Below are positions 17,768-26,247 of a DNA stretch of 64,000 nt, piece after piece. Numbering within the stretch: position 1 is the first letter of the stretch; every line of letters starts with the position of its first letter. Origin of the DNA: Novosphingopyxis baekryungensis DSM 16222 (GTDB taxonomy: Bacteria; Pseudomonadota; Alphaproteobacteria; Sphingomonadales; Sphingomonadaceae); the NCBI RefSeq assembly GCF_000420305.1, contig NZ_ATUR01000002.1:682001-746000 (forward strand), given 5' to 3'. A model generated the notes under the pieces. That model was not told where the DNA came from. It ran no database searches and saw only the letters and a program-made list of their open reading frames with translations. The translations under genes and the position numbers were made by a program.

Positions 17768-18201
17768 AGGATCTGTATCTGATCGCTGAAATGGCCGGGA
17801 CGATGGTGGCGATCCCCACGCAGGATGTGGAGGCGGTGGTATCGGTCGGCGAAACCGTGCCGGTGCCTGCTGCGCCGAGCCATGTTGCCGGTCTGTTTGC
17901 GCTGCGAAGCCGGGTGATCACGCTGATCGATCCCGCGCAGCTGATTGCCCGGAAACAAACCCGGCTGGATGCGGACAGCACGGCGATCATCGGTTCGATC
18001 GGCGGGAATGTCTATGGCTTCCTGATCGACAAGGTGGACGATGTGCTGACGATCCCTTCGGATCAGATCATGGATGTCGGCGGTGCGACGGACGCCTGGG
18101 CCAGATTGGCCACCGGGGTGGCCGCCGTGGAAGGGCGCGACATGATGATGGTGGTTTCCTTGGGCAATTTCATCCACTTGCCCCGGCAGATGGCCGCCTG
18201 A
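17764..18201 (+). CDS. cheW: Chemotaxis coupling protein CheW
   Basis: CheW links CheA to chemoreceptors in the array. This 145-residue protein is a single CheW domain, with the characteristic PVPAAPSHVAGLFALRSRVITLID core near residues 33-58 and the GFLIDKVDDV strand. It starts at a GTG overlapping the cheA stop (GTGA), so the two are translationally coupled. Length matches minimal CheW proteins. Confidence 0.93.
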   Translation: MKDLYLIAEMAGTMVAIPTQDVEAVVSVGETVPVPAAPSHVAGLFALRSRVITLIDPAQLIARKQTRLDADSTAIIGSIGGNVYGFLIDKVDDVLTIPSDQIMDVGGATDAWARLATGVAAVEGRDMMMVVSLGNFIHLPRQMAA

Positions 18202-18266
18202 ATTAATGATGCGCTAACGCGTTTGGTGCATGGTCCCGGGAGATTATAGCCCCGGAGTGATGCGCA

Positions 18267-18626
18267 ATGAAAACATGTCTTGTCGTCGATGACAGCAAGG
18301 TGATCCGGAAGGTGGCCCGCCACATTCTGGAATCGCTGGAGTTCCAGGTCTGCGAAGCGGTCGACGGCCAGGACGGCGTGGAGCAATGCGAGACGGTTAA
18401 TCCCGATGTCATTCTGCTGGACTGGAACATGCCGGTCATGGGCGGGATGGATTTTCTGAGGGCCGTGCGCGCCAAGGGCCAGACGGCCAAGGTGATTTTC
18501 TGCACGACGGAAAACGGTCTGCCGCAGATCGAAGCGGCCATTGCCGCCGGGGCCGACGAATTCATCATGAAACCGTTCGACCGCGACATGCTGCAATCCA
18601 AGCTTGAGCTCGTGGGCGCTGCCTGA
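18267..18626 (+). CDS. cheY: CheY-like single-domain response regulator
   Basis: This 119-residue protein is a lone receiver domain with D8/D9, phospho-acceptor D52 (LLDWNMP), T80 and K102 (FIMKPF). It accepts phosphate from CheA and would act on a motor or another output. No DNA-binding domain is attached. It sits between cheW and cheB, 7 nt before cheB. Confidence 0.93.
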   Translation: MKTCLVVDDSKVIRKVARHILESLEFQVCEAVDGQDGVEQCETVNPDVILLDWNMPVMGGMDFLRAVRAKGQTAKVIFCTTENGLPQIEAAIAAGADEFIMKPFDRDMLQSKLELVGAA

Positions 18627-18632
18627 CATTCC

Positions 18633-19748
18633 ATGAACGTTGCCGCCGCCCTGCATGCCCAAGAGCGGACATCCGAAGCCCCGGCTTCCGGATGCGATCA
18701 GCCGGTCCGCATTCTGGTGGTGGATGACAGCAGCGTGGTGCGCTCGGTGTTCGAGCGGATCATCCTGCGGAACAATCGCCTGGCCTTTGCCGGGAGCTGT
18801 GCCTCGGTGGACGAGGCGCTTCAGTTTCTCGCCAGACAAAAAGTCGAAATCATCCTGCTCGATATCGAGATGCCCGGCCGGAACGGCCTGGAAGGGCTGC
18901 CGGAAATCATCGCACGCAGCCAGGGCGCAGCCGTGTTCATCATCTCGTCGCATATCGAGGAGCAGGCCCCCAAGGCGGTCGAGGCGCTCACGCTGGGCGC
19001 GCATGACATTCTGGCCAAGCCGGGGGGCGCGGCCAACCGCCTGCGCTTTACCGATGCCCTGCTCGCCAAGATCGATGCCGTGATCTGCAAAACGCGCGCC
19101 GTGCCCGCAACGGCGCATCCACAGCCCGCAACAAGGGCGCCGGAAATGCCGCCAACGCCGGTCAGCGGCGGCGAGTTGGAATGCATCGCGATCGGCAGTT
19201 CTACCGGCGGGATCATCGCCATTCAGCAGTTTCTCAAAGCCCTGCCGCCGGCGATCGATTGTCCGATCCTCATCACCCAGCATCTGCCGCTGGACTTTAT
19301 GAGTTACTTCGCCCGTCAGCTCGATCATCACATCGCGCGCACCGTTCTAGTGGGCAGGGACGACATGCCGATGGAGCGGGGCCATGTCTATATCGCCTCT
19401 GGCCTGGGGCATCTGGGCTGCGCCTATGTCAATGGCGTGCCCCGGTTGAAGGCCCTGCATGGCCTGACCGAGAGCAGATATCTTCCGGCTGTGGACCCGA
19501 TGCTGCAATCGGTCGCGCAATGTTTCGGTGCGCATGCGCTTGGCGTGATCATGAGCGGTATGGGCCATGACGGGCTGATCGGTGCGGGCGAACTGCGCGC
19601 GCAGGGTGCCGCCGTCATCGTGCAGGATGAGCAATCCTCGGTCGTCTGGGGCATGCCTGGTGCCATCGCGAATGCCGGGCTGGCGTCGGCCGTCCTGCCG
19701 CCTGCCGCCATGGGCAGTCATCTCGCCAAGAAAGGCCTTGCAGCATGA
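18633..19748 (+). CDS. cheB: Chemotaxis protein-glutamate methylesterase/deamidase CheB
   Basis: CheB removes methyl groups from receptor glutamates during adaptation. The 371-residue protein has a receiver domain (about residues 25-145, D77 in LLDIEMPGRNG), a Pro/Ala-rich linker and the methylesterase domain with IGSSTGG (nucleophilic serine), TQHLP (histidine) and MGHDG (aspartate), the complete catalytic triad. It follows cheY with 6 nt between and overlaps cheR by ATGA. Confidence 0.95.
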   Translation: MNVAAALHAQERTSEAPASGCDQPVRILVVDDSSVVRSVFERIILRNNRLAFAGSCASVDEALQFLARQKVEIILLDIEMPGRNGLEGLPEIIARSQGAAVFIISSHIEEQAPKAVEALTLGAHDILAKPGGAANRLRFTDALLAKIDAVICKTRAVPATAHPQPATRAPEMPPTPVSGGELECIAIGSSTGGIIAIQQFLKALPPAIDCPILITQHLPLDFMSYFARQLDHHIARTVLVGRDDMPMERGHVYIASGLGHLGCAYVNGVPRLKALHGLTESRYLPAVDPMLQSVAQCFGAHALGVIMSGMGHDGLIGAGELRAQGAAVIVQDEQSSVVWGMPGAIANAGLASAVLPPAAMGSHLAKKGLAA

Positions 19749-20593
19749 ACCGCCTGGTACCCGAAGGGGCACTTTCCATGCTGTCCGACCTCATTGAACG
19801 AAACGCAGGACAGGTTCTGACGCCGGATCGTTACTGGCGTGTGGAAACCATGCTGGCACCCATCATGCGCGCCCATGCGCTCTCTTCGGTCGACGATCTG
19901 GTTGCCGCGCTGTCCGCGGGCGGCAATCGTCTGCTCGAGCGGCAGACCATCGACGCGATGCTGAACCACGAGACCAGCTTCTTTCGCGATCAGGCGGCCT
20001 TCGCCCTGCTCACCGGCCCGGCGCTGTCCTCGCTGCGCGAAAGCCGCGCGGCGGACCGTCGCATCCGGATCTGGTCGGCCGCCTGCTCGACAGGGCAGGA
20101 AGCCTATTCGGTAGCCATGTCGATCCTGGAAAACCGCCGGCAATGGGACGGCTGGGATATCGAGATCATCGGCAGCGATGTGTCCACCTCGGTCGTCGAA
20201 CAGGCCCGCGAAGGGCGCTATTCGCAGCTCGTTATCCAGCGCGGCATGCCGATCACGCTCATGCTGCGCTATTTCGCGAAGGATGGGGAGGACTGGGTTG
20301 CCAAGCCGGAACTGCGCGACATGGTGCGCTTCCGCCAGCACAATCTGCTCGATCCGGTGGAGAACAGAAACGAATTCGATCTGGTGCTCTGCCGCAATGT
20401 GATCATGTATCTGTTGCCGGAGCACCGGCCACGTGTGTTCCGGAACCTGGCACGCAGTATCAGGCCGGAAGGGCTGCTGATGCTGGGGGCTGCCGAGACG
20501 ATCATGGGGCAGACCGATCTGTTCCGATCGAGCAAGGATTATCGCGGACTCTATCGGTTCGATGCCGACCAGCAGCATCTGAGCGCCGCCTGA
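19745..20593 (+). CDS. cheR: Chemotaxis protein methyltransferase CheR
   Basis: CheR methylates receptor glutamates using S-adenosylmethionine. The 282-residue protein has an N-terminal helical domain (about 10-80) with NHETSFFRD, then a methyltransferase domain with IRIWSAACSTGQEAYS and FDLVLCRNVIMYL, both diagnostic of CheR. With cheA, W, Y and B it completes a chemotaxis signalling core. No methyl-accepting receptor lies in the window, so the receptors it acts on must be encoded elsewhere. Confidence 0.95.
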   Translation: MNRLVPEGALSMLSDLIERNAGQVLTPDRYWRVETMLAPIMRAHALSSVDDLVAALSAGGNRLLERQTIDAMLNHETSFFRDQAAFALLTGPALSSLRESRAADRRIRIWSAACSTGQEAYSVAMSILENRRQWDGWDIEIIGSDVSTSVVEQAREGRYSQLVIQRGMPITLMLRYFAKDGEDWVAKPELRDMVRFRQHNLLDPVENRNEFDLVLCRNVIMYLLPEHRPRVFRNLARSIRPEGLLMLGAAETIMGQTDLFRSSKDYRGLYRFDADQQHLSAA

Positions 20594-20690
20594 CCTGCGG
20601 GGCCGACGGGCGGTGCCTGGCAGCCGCCACGGCGCGTCCTGCCGCCTGCCATCTATGCAAGCAGGGCCTGACCACCTAAAGCGTTGATCC

Positions 20691-21380
20691 ATGCTGTGGA
20701 AGCCATCGCCCAACTTCAACGATCGCGCATTGCCGATCTCCATGATCGTTCTGCATTATACCGGCATGAAGGACGCCGCGAGCGCGATTGAGCGGATGAC
20801 GAGCGCGGAGGGCGGCGTCTCAGCCCATTATTGCATTACCGAGGAAGGCGAGATCGTGCAGATGGTGCGCGAGGAAGACCGCGCCTGGCACGCCGGGAAA
20901 AGCTATTGGTGCGACATTACGGACGTCAACAGCGCTAGCGTGGGCATCGAACTGGTCAATCCCGGCCATGAATGGGGCTATCGCCCGTTCCCCAAGGCGC
21001 AGATCGATGCGCTGGTGCCGTTATTGTCCGAACTGGTGCAGCTCTATCATGTCGATCCGTGCCATGTGGTCGGCCACAGCGACATCGCCCCGGCGCGCAA
21101 GGACGATCCCGGCGAGCTGTTTCCGTGGGATCGGCTGGCAAAACTGGGTCTGGCGGCGGAAAAACCGGTCAAGGCGCATGTCGATCCGGGCTGGGCCGAT
21201 GCCAATTTCCTGATGGCGCTCAACCGCTATGGCTATGATGTGACGGATGCGCCCGCGGCCATTCGCGCATTCGAGCGCCGCTTCCGGCCCGAGTTGATCA
21301 CCGGCGTGCCCGATGGGCAGCTGAGGGCCATGCTGTTCGCTTTGCTCTTGGAACGCGATACGGAAAGCTCTACCGGCTGA
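20691..21380 (+). CDS. amiD: N-acetylmuramoyl-L-alanine amidase (AmiD-like, Amidase_2)
   Basis: This 229-residue enzyme cleaves the bond between muramic acid and the stem peptide in peptidoglycan. The Amidase_2 fold is shown by IVLHYTGM (first zinc His), VSAHYCI, VGIELVN and VVGHSDIAPARKDDPG (second zinc His and the catalytic Lys region). A C-terminal helical peptidoglycan-binding-like segment (about residues 165-225) follows. No classical signal peptide is visible from this start, which suggests a cytoplasmic recycling role of the AmpD type, so the AmiD name is provisional. It ends immediately before rnpB. Confidence 0.85.
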   Translation: MLWKPSPNFNDRALPISMIVLHYTGMKDAASAIERMTSAEGGVSAHYCITEEGEIVQMVREEDRAWHAGKSYWCDITDVNSASVGIELVNPGHEWGYRPFPKAQIDALVPLLSELVQLYHVDPCHVVGHSDIAPARKDDPGELFPWDRLAKLGLAAEKPVKAHVDPGWADANFLMALNRYGYDVTDAPAAIRAFERRFRPELITGVPDGQLRAMLFALLLERDTESSTG

Positions 21381-21383
21381 TCT

Positions 21384-21785
21384 GTCAGGGGGCCGGGCAA
21401 TCGCGGGCGGGCCGGCAGCAATGCCGGTCTGCGCGAGGAAAGTCCGGGCTCCACGGAAAACGGTGCCGGATAACGTCCGGCGGGTGCGCGTCTTCGGACT
21501 GGCATCAAGGGACAGTGCAACAGAAAGCAGGTCGCGCAGGCTTCGGCCCCGCGACAGTGAAAGGGTGCGGTAAGAGCGCACCGCGCGCGCCGGCAACGGC
21601 CGCGGCACGGTAAACCCCACCGGGAGCAAGACCGAATAGGGGCGGCACAGGGTGGCAACACCCGCTTTTATCCGGAAGGCCGCCCGGGTTGGTCGCTGGA
21701 GCGGCGGAGCAATCCGTCGCCTAGAGGAATGATTGCCCAGCTTCGTCAGCGAAGTGGACAAAACCCGGCTTACAGGCCCCCTGAC
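21384..21785 (+). ncRNA. rnpB: RNase P RNA (class A)
   Basis: The catalytic RNA of RNase P, which matures tRNA 5' ends. Diagnostic conserved blocks are present in order: GAGGAAAGTCCGGGCTCCAC (about 21434-21453), ACAGAAAGCAG, GGTAAGAGCGCACC and, near the 3' end, GGACAAAACCCGGCTTACAG. The terminal helix P1 is formed by GTCAGGGGGCC (21384-21394) and GGCCCCCTGAC (21775-21785), which sets both ends. It begins 4 nt after the amidase gene. Confidence 0.97.
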
Positions 21786-21806
21786 AATCGATCTGCCCCG
21801 ATCATG

Positions 21807-21840
21807 CAAAAAGGGCGGCGGCTATCTAGCCACCGCCCCT
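21807..21840 (-). terminator. Rho-independent terminator of the can-sulP operon
   Basis: On the minus strand a 12-bp near-perfect stem GGGCGGTGGCTA/TAGCCGCCGCCC is followed by five T residues. It lies 26 nt past the carbonic anhydrase stop and 22 nt from the convergent rnpB end, so it may serve both sides. Confidence 0.85.
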
Positions 21841-21865
21841 CGATGCGTTTCAGCGATAAAACCAC

Positions 21866-22516
21866 CTAGTCGGTCTGTGGCAGCAGCACCGATTTGGGGG
21901 GATGGTCGGACCGGTCATAATTGTCCTTGTCCAGTTCCAGCAGCGGCTTGATCAGGCCGTCGCGCAGATCATAGACCCATCCGTGCAGCAGCAGGGGCTG
22001 GCCACGTTCAAAGGCCCCGCGAATGGTGTCCGATCGCGCCAGCGTCAGCAGTTGATCGCGGACATTGCATTCGACCAGCCGGTTGACGCGGTCGTCATTC
22101 TCGCCGGCACTGTCGACATCCTGCTTATGCGCGGCATAGACGTCCGCCGGGTTTTCCAGCCATTTCGCAATCGGGCCGGAAACGCCGCCGTTCAGCGTCG
22201 CAGCGATGCCGCCGCACCCATAATGGCCGCACAGCACGACATGCTTCACCTTCAGCACATCGACCGCGAACTGCACCACCGACATCAGATTGATGTCATC
22301 GAGATGCACCACATTGGCGATGTTGCGGTGGATGAAGATCTCGCCCGGCTTGGTCTGCGTCATCTGATCCGGGCTGACCCGGCTGTCCGAACAGCCGATC
22401 CACAGAATCTCCGGTTTCTGGCCGATGGTCTGCTGCGCAAAGAATTCGGCATTGCGCTCCTGCATTTCCTGCGACCATGCCCGGTTGGACAGGAGGAGTT
22501 CCTTGTAGCTTTTCAT
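21866..22516 (-). CDS. can: Beta-class carbonic anhydrase
   Basis: This 216-residue enzyme interconverts CO2 and bicarbonate. The zinc and catalytic residues C42 and D44 (CSDSR), H98 and C101 (CGHYGCGG) fall at the same positions as in E. coli Can, so it should be active and may show the same bicarbonate-sensitive behaviour. Its ATG overlaps the stop of the SulP transporter gene (22513-22516), so transporter and enzyme are made together from one transcript. The operon ends in an intrinsic terminator. Confidence 0.96.
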   Translation of the reverse strand: MKSYKELLLSNRAWSQEMQERNAEFFAQQTIGQKPEILWIGCSDSRVSPDQMTQTKPGEIFIHRNIANVVHLDDINLMSVVQFAVDVLKVKHVVLCGHYGCGGIAATLNGGVSGPIAKWLENPADVYAAHKQDVDSAGENDDRVNRLVECNVRDQLLTLARSDTIRGAFERGQPLLLHGWVYDLRDGLIKPLLELDKDNYDRSDHPPKSVLLPQTD

Positions 22517-24093
22517 GAGTACACCACCTTCTTGCGCGGAGCCTTGATCAGTTCGTCGGTGCGATCGCCAAATTCGCCGCGGACCGAAACCTCGATATCG
22601 CGGAATTCGGCGTTGCGCGCGAAGGCGTTGATGATGTCGAAATTGTCCGGATCGACAAATTCCGCGCGGTCCAGATTGATAACGACTGTGGCACCGTCCG
22701 GAATGCCGGTCAGCTTATTCTGCAATTCATATTTATGGATGAAGTACAGGTTGCGCCGCGCGCTGACGAGCCAGCTGTCGCCATCGTTCACCACGCTCAC
22801 GGCGGTGCGGAAATTGCGTGCCACCACGAAGACGAAGCCAACGGCCAGACCGATCAGGATGCCGATCAGAAGATCGGTCAGCAAAATGGCCACCACGGTC
22901 ACCACGAACGGCACAAACTGGTGCCAGCCCTGGCGGTAGCGCTGCTTGTAGAGCTCGATCCGGGTCAGCTTGTAACCGATGTGCAGCAGGATCGCCGCCA
23001 GCGCCGCCAGCGGAATGAGGTTCAGCACGACAGGGATCAGAAAGACGCTCAGCAGCAGCCAGAAACCGTGCAGAACGGCCGACGTCTTGGTGATGGCGCC
23101 CGCTTCGACATTGGCCGAGCTGCGGATGATGACCGAGGTCAGCGGCAGACCGCCGATCAGGCCGGACACCAGATTGCCCCCGCCCTGCGCCAGCAATTCG
23201 CGGTTCTTGTCGGTGGTGCGGCGGCGCGGATCGATTTCGTCGATGGCCTTGACGCTGAGCAGCGATTCCAGGCTGGCAACGATCGCCAGCGTCAGCGCCG
23301 TGGTCCAGACCAGCGGCAGGCCGATGGCGCCGAAGTCCGGCGTGGCGAACTGACTGGCAAAGTCCCGCAGACCTTCGGATACGGGCACCTGCACCAGATG
23401 CGTCGGCGCAATGGCCAGGCTGGGCACCGCGGCGATGAACAGGGTGTTGGCCAGCACGCCGAAGATCACCACCACCAGCGGACCGGGCAGGAAGCGCAGC
23501 AGACCTTCGCTGGGCCGGGCCTTGTCCCACCAGAACAGGAACACCAGCGAAATGGATGCGATGATCAGCGGACCGGCCAGCAGCGACTGCGCGATCGCAT
23601 GGGGCAAGGCGGACAAGGTGTTGAACCCATCCGTCTGCAAAAAGCTCAGGCTGCCCTCAAAATCACCGTCATAACCGATCGCGTGGGGGATTTGCTTCAG
23701 GATCAGGATCAGGCCGATGGCGGCCAGCATACCCGTGATGACGGAAGAGGGCACGAACTCGGCCAGTACACCGCTCTTGGTGAGCGAGAAGAGCATCTGC
23801 ATCACGCCCGACAGGCACACGGCGATCAGGAATGCCTCATAGGTCGGCAGGGATTCGATCGCGGCCAGCACGATCACGGTAAGACCCGCAGCCGGGCCGC
23901 TCACGGACAGTTGCGATTTGGACAATATGCCCACGACAATGCCGCCGACGATGCCGGCGATCAGGCCGGAAAACAGCGGGGCGCCGGATGCGAGCGCGAT
24001 GCCGAGACATAGCGGCAGGGCAACCAGGGCCACAACGATGGAGGCAGGAATATCCTGCCACAAATGTTTCAGAAATTCGGGGGATTTGGTCAC
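22513..24093 (-). CDS. SulP-family anion (probable bicarbonate) transporter
   Basis: This 526-residue inner-membrane protein belongs to SulP/SLC26. It has about 10-14 hydrophobic segments with the SulP signature near residues 62-80 (LSVSGPAAGLTVIVLAAI), and a short cytoplasmic C-terminal STAS-like region from about 440 (VVINLDRAEFVDPDN). The family moves sulfate, bicarbonate or dicarboxylates. Here the overlapping carbonic anhydrase gene makes bicarbonate the likeliest substrate, by analogy with BicA-type transporters. The substrate is inference from context; the family is clear. Confidence 0.88.
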   Translation of the reverse strand: MTKSPEFLKHLWQDIPASIVVALVALPLCLGIALASGAPLFSGLIAGIVGGIVVGILSKSQLSVSGPAAGLTVIVLAAIESLPTYEAFLIAVCLSGVMQMLFSLTKSGVLAEFVPSSVITGMLAAIGLILILKQIPHAIGYDGDFEGSLSFLQTDGFNTLSALPHAIAQSLLAGPLIIASISLVFLFWWDKARPSEGLLRFLPGPLVVVIFGVLANTLFIAAVPSLAIAPTHLVQVPVSEGLRDFASQFATPDFGAIGLPLVWTTALTLAIVASLESLLSVKAIDEIDPRRRTTDKNRELLAQGGGNLVSGLIGGLPLTSVIIRSSANVEAGAITKTSAVLHGFWLLLSVFLIPVVLNLIPLAALAAILLHIGYKLTRIELYKQRYRQGWHQFVPFVVTVVAILLTDLLIGILIGLAVGFVFVVARNFRTAVSVVNDGDSWLVSARRNLYFIHKYELQNKLTGIPDGATVVINLDRAEFVDPDNFDIINAFARNAEFRDIEVSVRGEFGDRTDELIKAPRKKVVYS

Positions 24094-24304
24094 AGAAGTC
24101 CAGTCCGTGTTTGAGTGCGCGGAGGCTTTGGGTGGCCTGTCGAGATGTTATATCGTGGGGATATAACAGCACATGGCTATCGTTTTTCGGTTACATTGCA
24201 AAGGATAATCGCTCGCAGCAACGATGGTCGGAAAGCTTGGCGAGACAAAGGCTGTTTTGCAAAGCGATGGAAATCCGGCGCTAATGTCCTTACCTACGGA
24301 AGCG

Positions 24305-24841
24305 ATGGCAAAAGCAAGACGATCGAACGACTGGGGATTTCCCCGCTGGCGCGGCTATAGCGAAGGGCGTGAGGCCGAGGCGGTGCGCATCTGCGACCGG
24401 GTCGGCTGCAATGAAAAGGGCGATTGCCCGGCGCCAAAATCGCCCAACAGCCCGGAGCGCTGGTATTTCTGCCCAACCCATGCGGGGGAATATAATCGCA
24501 ACTGGGATTATTTTGCAGGCCTGAGCAAGGAAGAGGCCGACAAGCGCGCGCGCGAAGAAAAGCGCGACGCTGGCGGCTATCAGGAATCGGCGCATTATGC
24601 CTGGGCGGGCCCCGGAGATGGCAGCCGCAGCCGGGATGAGATGCATGCGCTGGAATTGCTCGGGCTGGAGCCGGATGCCGATTTCGATACCGCCAAAAAG
24701 GCCTGGCGCGATCTGGCCAAGCGGACCCATCCCGATGTGAACCCCGGCAATGCCGAAGCGGCTGCCGAATTTCAGGCGGGGCAGGCGGCCTATGATGTTT
24801 TGAAGGCCGCCGAAGAACGCAAGCAGTGGCAGCCGGGGTGA
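24305..24841 (+). CDS. J-domain protein with a cysteine-rich N-terminal half
   Basis: This 178-residue protein combines an N-terminal Cys/His-bearing segment with a C-terminal J domain (about residues 112-175) carrying the essential HPD (RTHPDVNPG). Visible ligands in the N-terminal part are CDRVGC, CPAP, CPTH and nearby residues (about 30-65). J domains stimulate DnaK ATPase; the N-terminal part may bind zinc or a client. It lacks the Gly/Phe and DnaJ zinc-finger regions of true DnaJ. The ATG at 24305 is preferred (CGGAAG just upstream). In-frame ATGs at 24284 and an earlier start would extend it with weakly plausible residues. Its stop overlaps the next gene. Confidence 0.8.
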   Translation: MAKARRSNDWGFPRWRGYSEGREAEAVRICDRVGCNEKGDCPAPKSPNSPERWYFCPTHAGEYNRNWDYFAGLSKEEADKRAREEKRDAGGYQESAHYAWAGPGDGSRSRDEMHALELLGLEPDADFDTAKKAWRDLAKRTHPDVNPGNAEAAAEFQAGQAAYDVLKAAEERKQWQPG

Positions 24842-25140
24842 AGCAGCAGGTCGACGCCAATTGGAGTCACGCCATTCTGGTTTGCAAGAAATGCTCGAAG
24901 AAGCTGAAAGGCGGCTTTGGCGATGGTGGCAAGACCAAATTGGCGGCGGAATTGCGGGGGCGGCTGGGTTCCGGAAAAGGCCGCAAGGGGCGGCTCGGCG
25001 TGGTCGAAGTGCCCTGCCTCGACGTGTGCCCCAAAAAAGCGGTGATGCTGGTCGACAGCCGCCAGCCCGGCGTCTGGCGGATCGTGCGGCCCGATGCCGA
25101 TCTGGACGTTCTGGCGGCGGAGCTGACCGCAACGGAATGA
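24838..25140 (+). CDS. Thioredoxin-fold 2Fe-2S ferredoxin-like protein
   Basis: This 100-residue protein has C16 and C19 (LVCKKCS) and C60 and C64 (VPCLDVCPKKAV), the CXXC...CXXXC layout of the small thioredoxin-like 2Fe-2S ferredoxins. It could carry electrons or an Fe-S cluster in the cytoplasm; the partner is unknown. The GTG at 24838 overlaps the TGA of the J-domain gene (GTGA), giving tight coupling. An in-frame GTG at 24826 is the alternative start. Coupling to a J-protein and the nearby convergent sufE hint at a role in Fe-S handling. Confidence 0.75.
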   Translation: MKQQVDANWSHAILVCKKCSKKLKGGFGDGGKTKLAAELRGRLGSGKGRKGRLGVVEVPCLDVCPKKAVMLVDSRQPGVWRIVRPDADLDVLAAELTATE

Positions 25141-25206
25141 GCAGCGGTCGCTCTCGCCCTAGATGGAAGCGCGCAATGGGTCGGCGAGAAGACCCCGCCG
25201 GAATGC

Positions 25207-25617
25207 CTATCGCAAGCGTGCAGCCGTCTCGTGGATCAGCGCAATCATGTTGGGGATGCCCTGGGTGCGATTGCTGCTGAGCTGATTTTTCAGATCGAAC
25301 GGCTCCAGCGCCCCCTGGATATCGGCATCGGCGACATCGGCTGGCGCCCCGTCCTGCACCGTCTTCAGCACCAGCGCGATGATGCCCTTGGTGATCGCGG
25401 CGTTGCTGTCCGCCAGGAAATGGAGATGACCATCGTCGCGCCGGGTGGGATAGACCCAGACCGCTGCCGAGCATCCACGCACCAGCGTGGCATCAGTCTT
25501 CAGCGCATCGGGCATCGGCTCCAGATCGCGGCCCAGCTCGATGAGCAGTCGGTAGCGGTCGTCGGGATCGAGAAATTCATATTCCTCGCGGATGTCGGAA
25601 AGGCTGCGATCAGTCAT
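25207..25617 (-). CDS. sufE: SufE-family sulfur acceptor protein
   Basis: SufE accepts sulfane sulfur from the cysteine desulfurase SufS and passes it to the Fe-S scaffold. The 136-residue protein has the active cysteine C49 in VRGCSAAVWV within a typical SufE fold (YRLLIELGRDLEPMP before it, GIIALVLKTV after). The ATG at 25617 starts the conserved region; a longer frame upstream looks spurious. It lies 64 nt downstream of the last psp-operon gene on the same strand and could be read through from it. Confidence 0.9.
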   Translation of the reverse strand: MTDRSLSDIREEYEFLDPDDRYRLLIELGRDLEPMPDALKTDATLVRGCSAAVWVYPTRRDDGHLHFLADSNAAITKGIIALVLKTVQDGAPADVADADIQGALEPFDLKNQLSSNRTQGIPNMIALIHETAARLR

Positions 25618-25681
25618 GACGGGGCTGTAGCAGCGGTGCGGGGGCGGTGGAAAGAGCTGTCGAGAGCAATCCCGCCGCGCC

Positions 25682-25921
25682 TCAATATTCGATGCCGCTG
25701 GCAATCGCTTCCAGCTTGCGGACCCGCTCTTTGAGCGCGGCCACCTCGATCCGTGCGCCGCCCGCGGGTGAGCCGCGATCCTCCGACATCACGGCGTCGA
25801 TTTCAGCCCGCTTGAGCTGGATCCATTCGCGCCAGCCGCGCAGCGCGATGAGGGACATGGTGAGCAGCGCGGCGAAGGCAAAGCCGGATATCACCAGAAT
25901 GTTGGTCGGATCGGTCGTCAT
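25682..25921 (-). CDS. Small single-helix membrane protein, PspB-like (third extra psp-operon protein)
   Basis: This 79-residue protein has one membrane helix (about residues 8-27), a basic-amphipathic stretch (GWREWIQLKRAEID) and a short C-terminal coiled-coil ERVRKLEAI (65-73). That motif matches the coiled coil of PspB and of the two preceding genes. It is the last of three small genes appended to pspABC, spaced 27 nt from its neighbour. It lacks the DNPDWR-type tail of true PspB, so the precise role is unknown; an inner-membrane stress function with PspA/PspC is inferred from the operon. Confidence 0.75.
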   Translation of the reverse strand: MTTDPTNILVISGFAFAALLTMSLIALRGWREWIQLKRAEIDAVMSEDRGSPAGGARIEVAALKERVRKLEAIASGIEY

Positions 25922-25948
25922 GACGGTCTCCTCTTCGGTCGCGCGCGA

Positions 25949-26215
25949 TCAGCTGTCGCGCAGCTTGGCGATCTCGCGGTCCAGTTCGCGTGATCCATGT
26001 TCGTCGGTGATGAGGCGCTCCAGCACCGCGATGCGTTCTTTCAGCTGCTTGATCTCGGCCTGGCTCTGGGCGCCGTTGGGGTCGGTCACCCGGACATCGC
26101 GGCCCTTGTCATCCTCGTAAATGCCATGCTGGGCCTTGAACCTGGCGCGCAGGACGCCGGCAATGGAAACGATGAGGACGATCGCGACGACCATCGAGAA
26201 GGGATTGTTGAACAT
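25949..26215 (-). CDS. Small single-helix coiled-coil protein, PspB-like (second extra psp-operon protein)
   Basis: This 88-residue protein has an N-terminal membrane helix (about 7-22), a charged middle and a coiled coil ERIAVLERLI (60-69) followed by TDEHGSRELDREIAKLR. In E. coli PspB the equivalent region reads as a RERI..LE..L.AEHP pattern, so the similarity is specific to that helix. It lies 32 nt after the first extra small gene. No catalytic residues are visible. A protein-interaction role at the inner membrane is inferred. Confidence 0.75.
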   Translation of the reverse strand: MFNNPFSMVVAIVLIVSIAGVLRARFKAQHGIYEDDKGRDVRVTDPNGAQSQAEIKQLKERIAVLERLITDEHGSRELDREIAKLRDS

Positions 26216-26247
26216 GACGGCGTTTTCCTTTCGGCAGTCGAGGGGGA

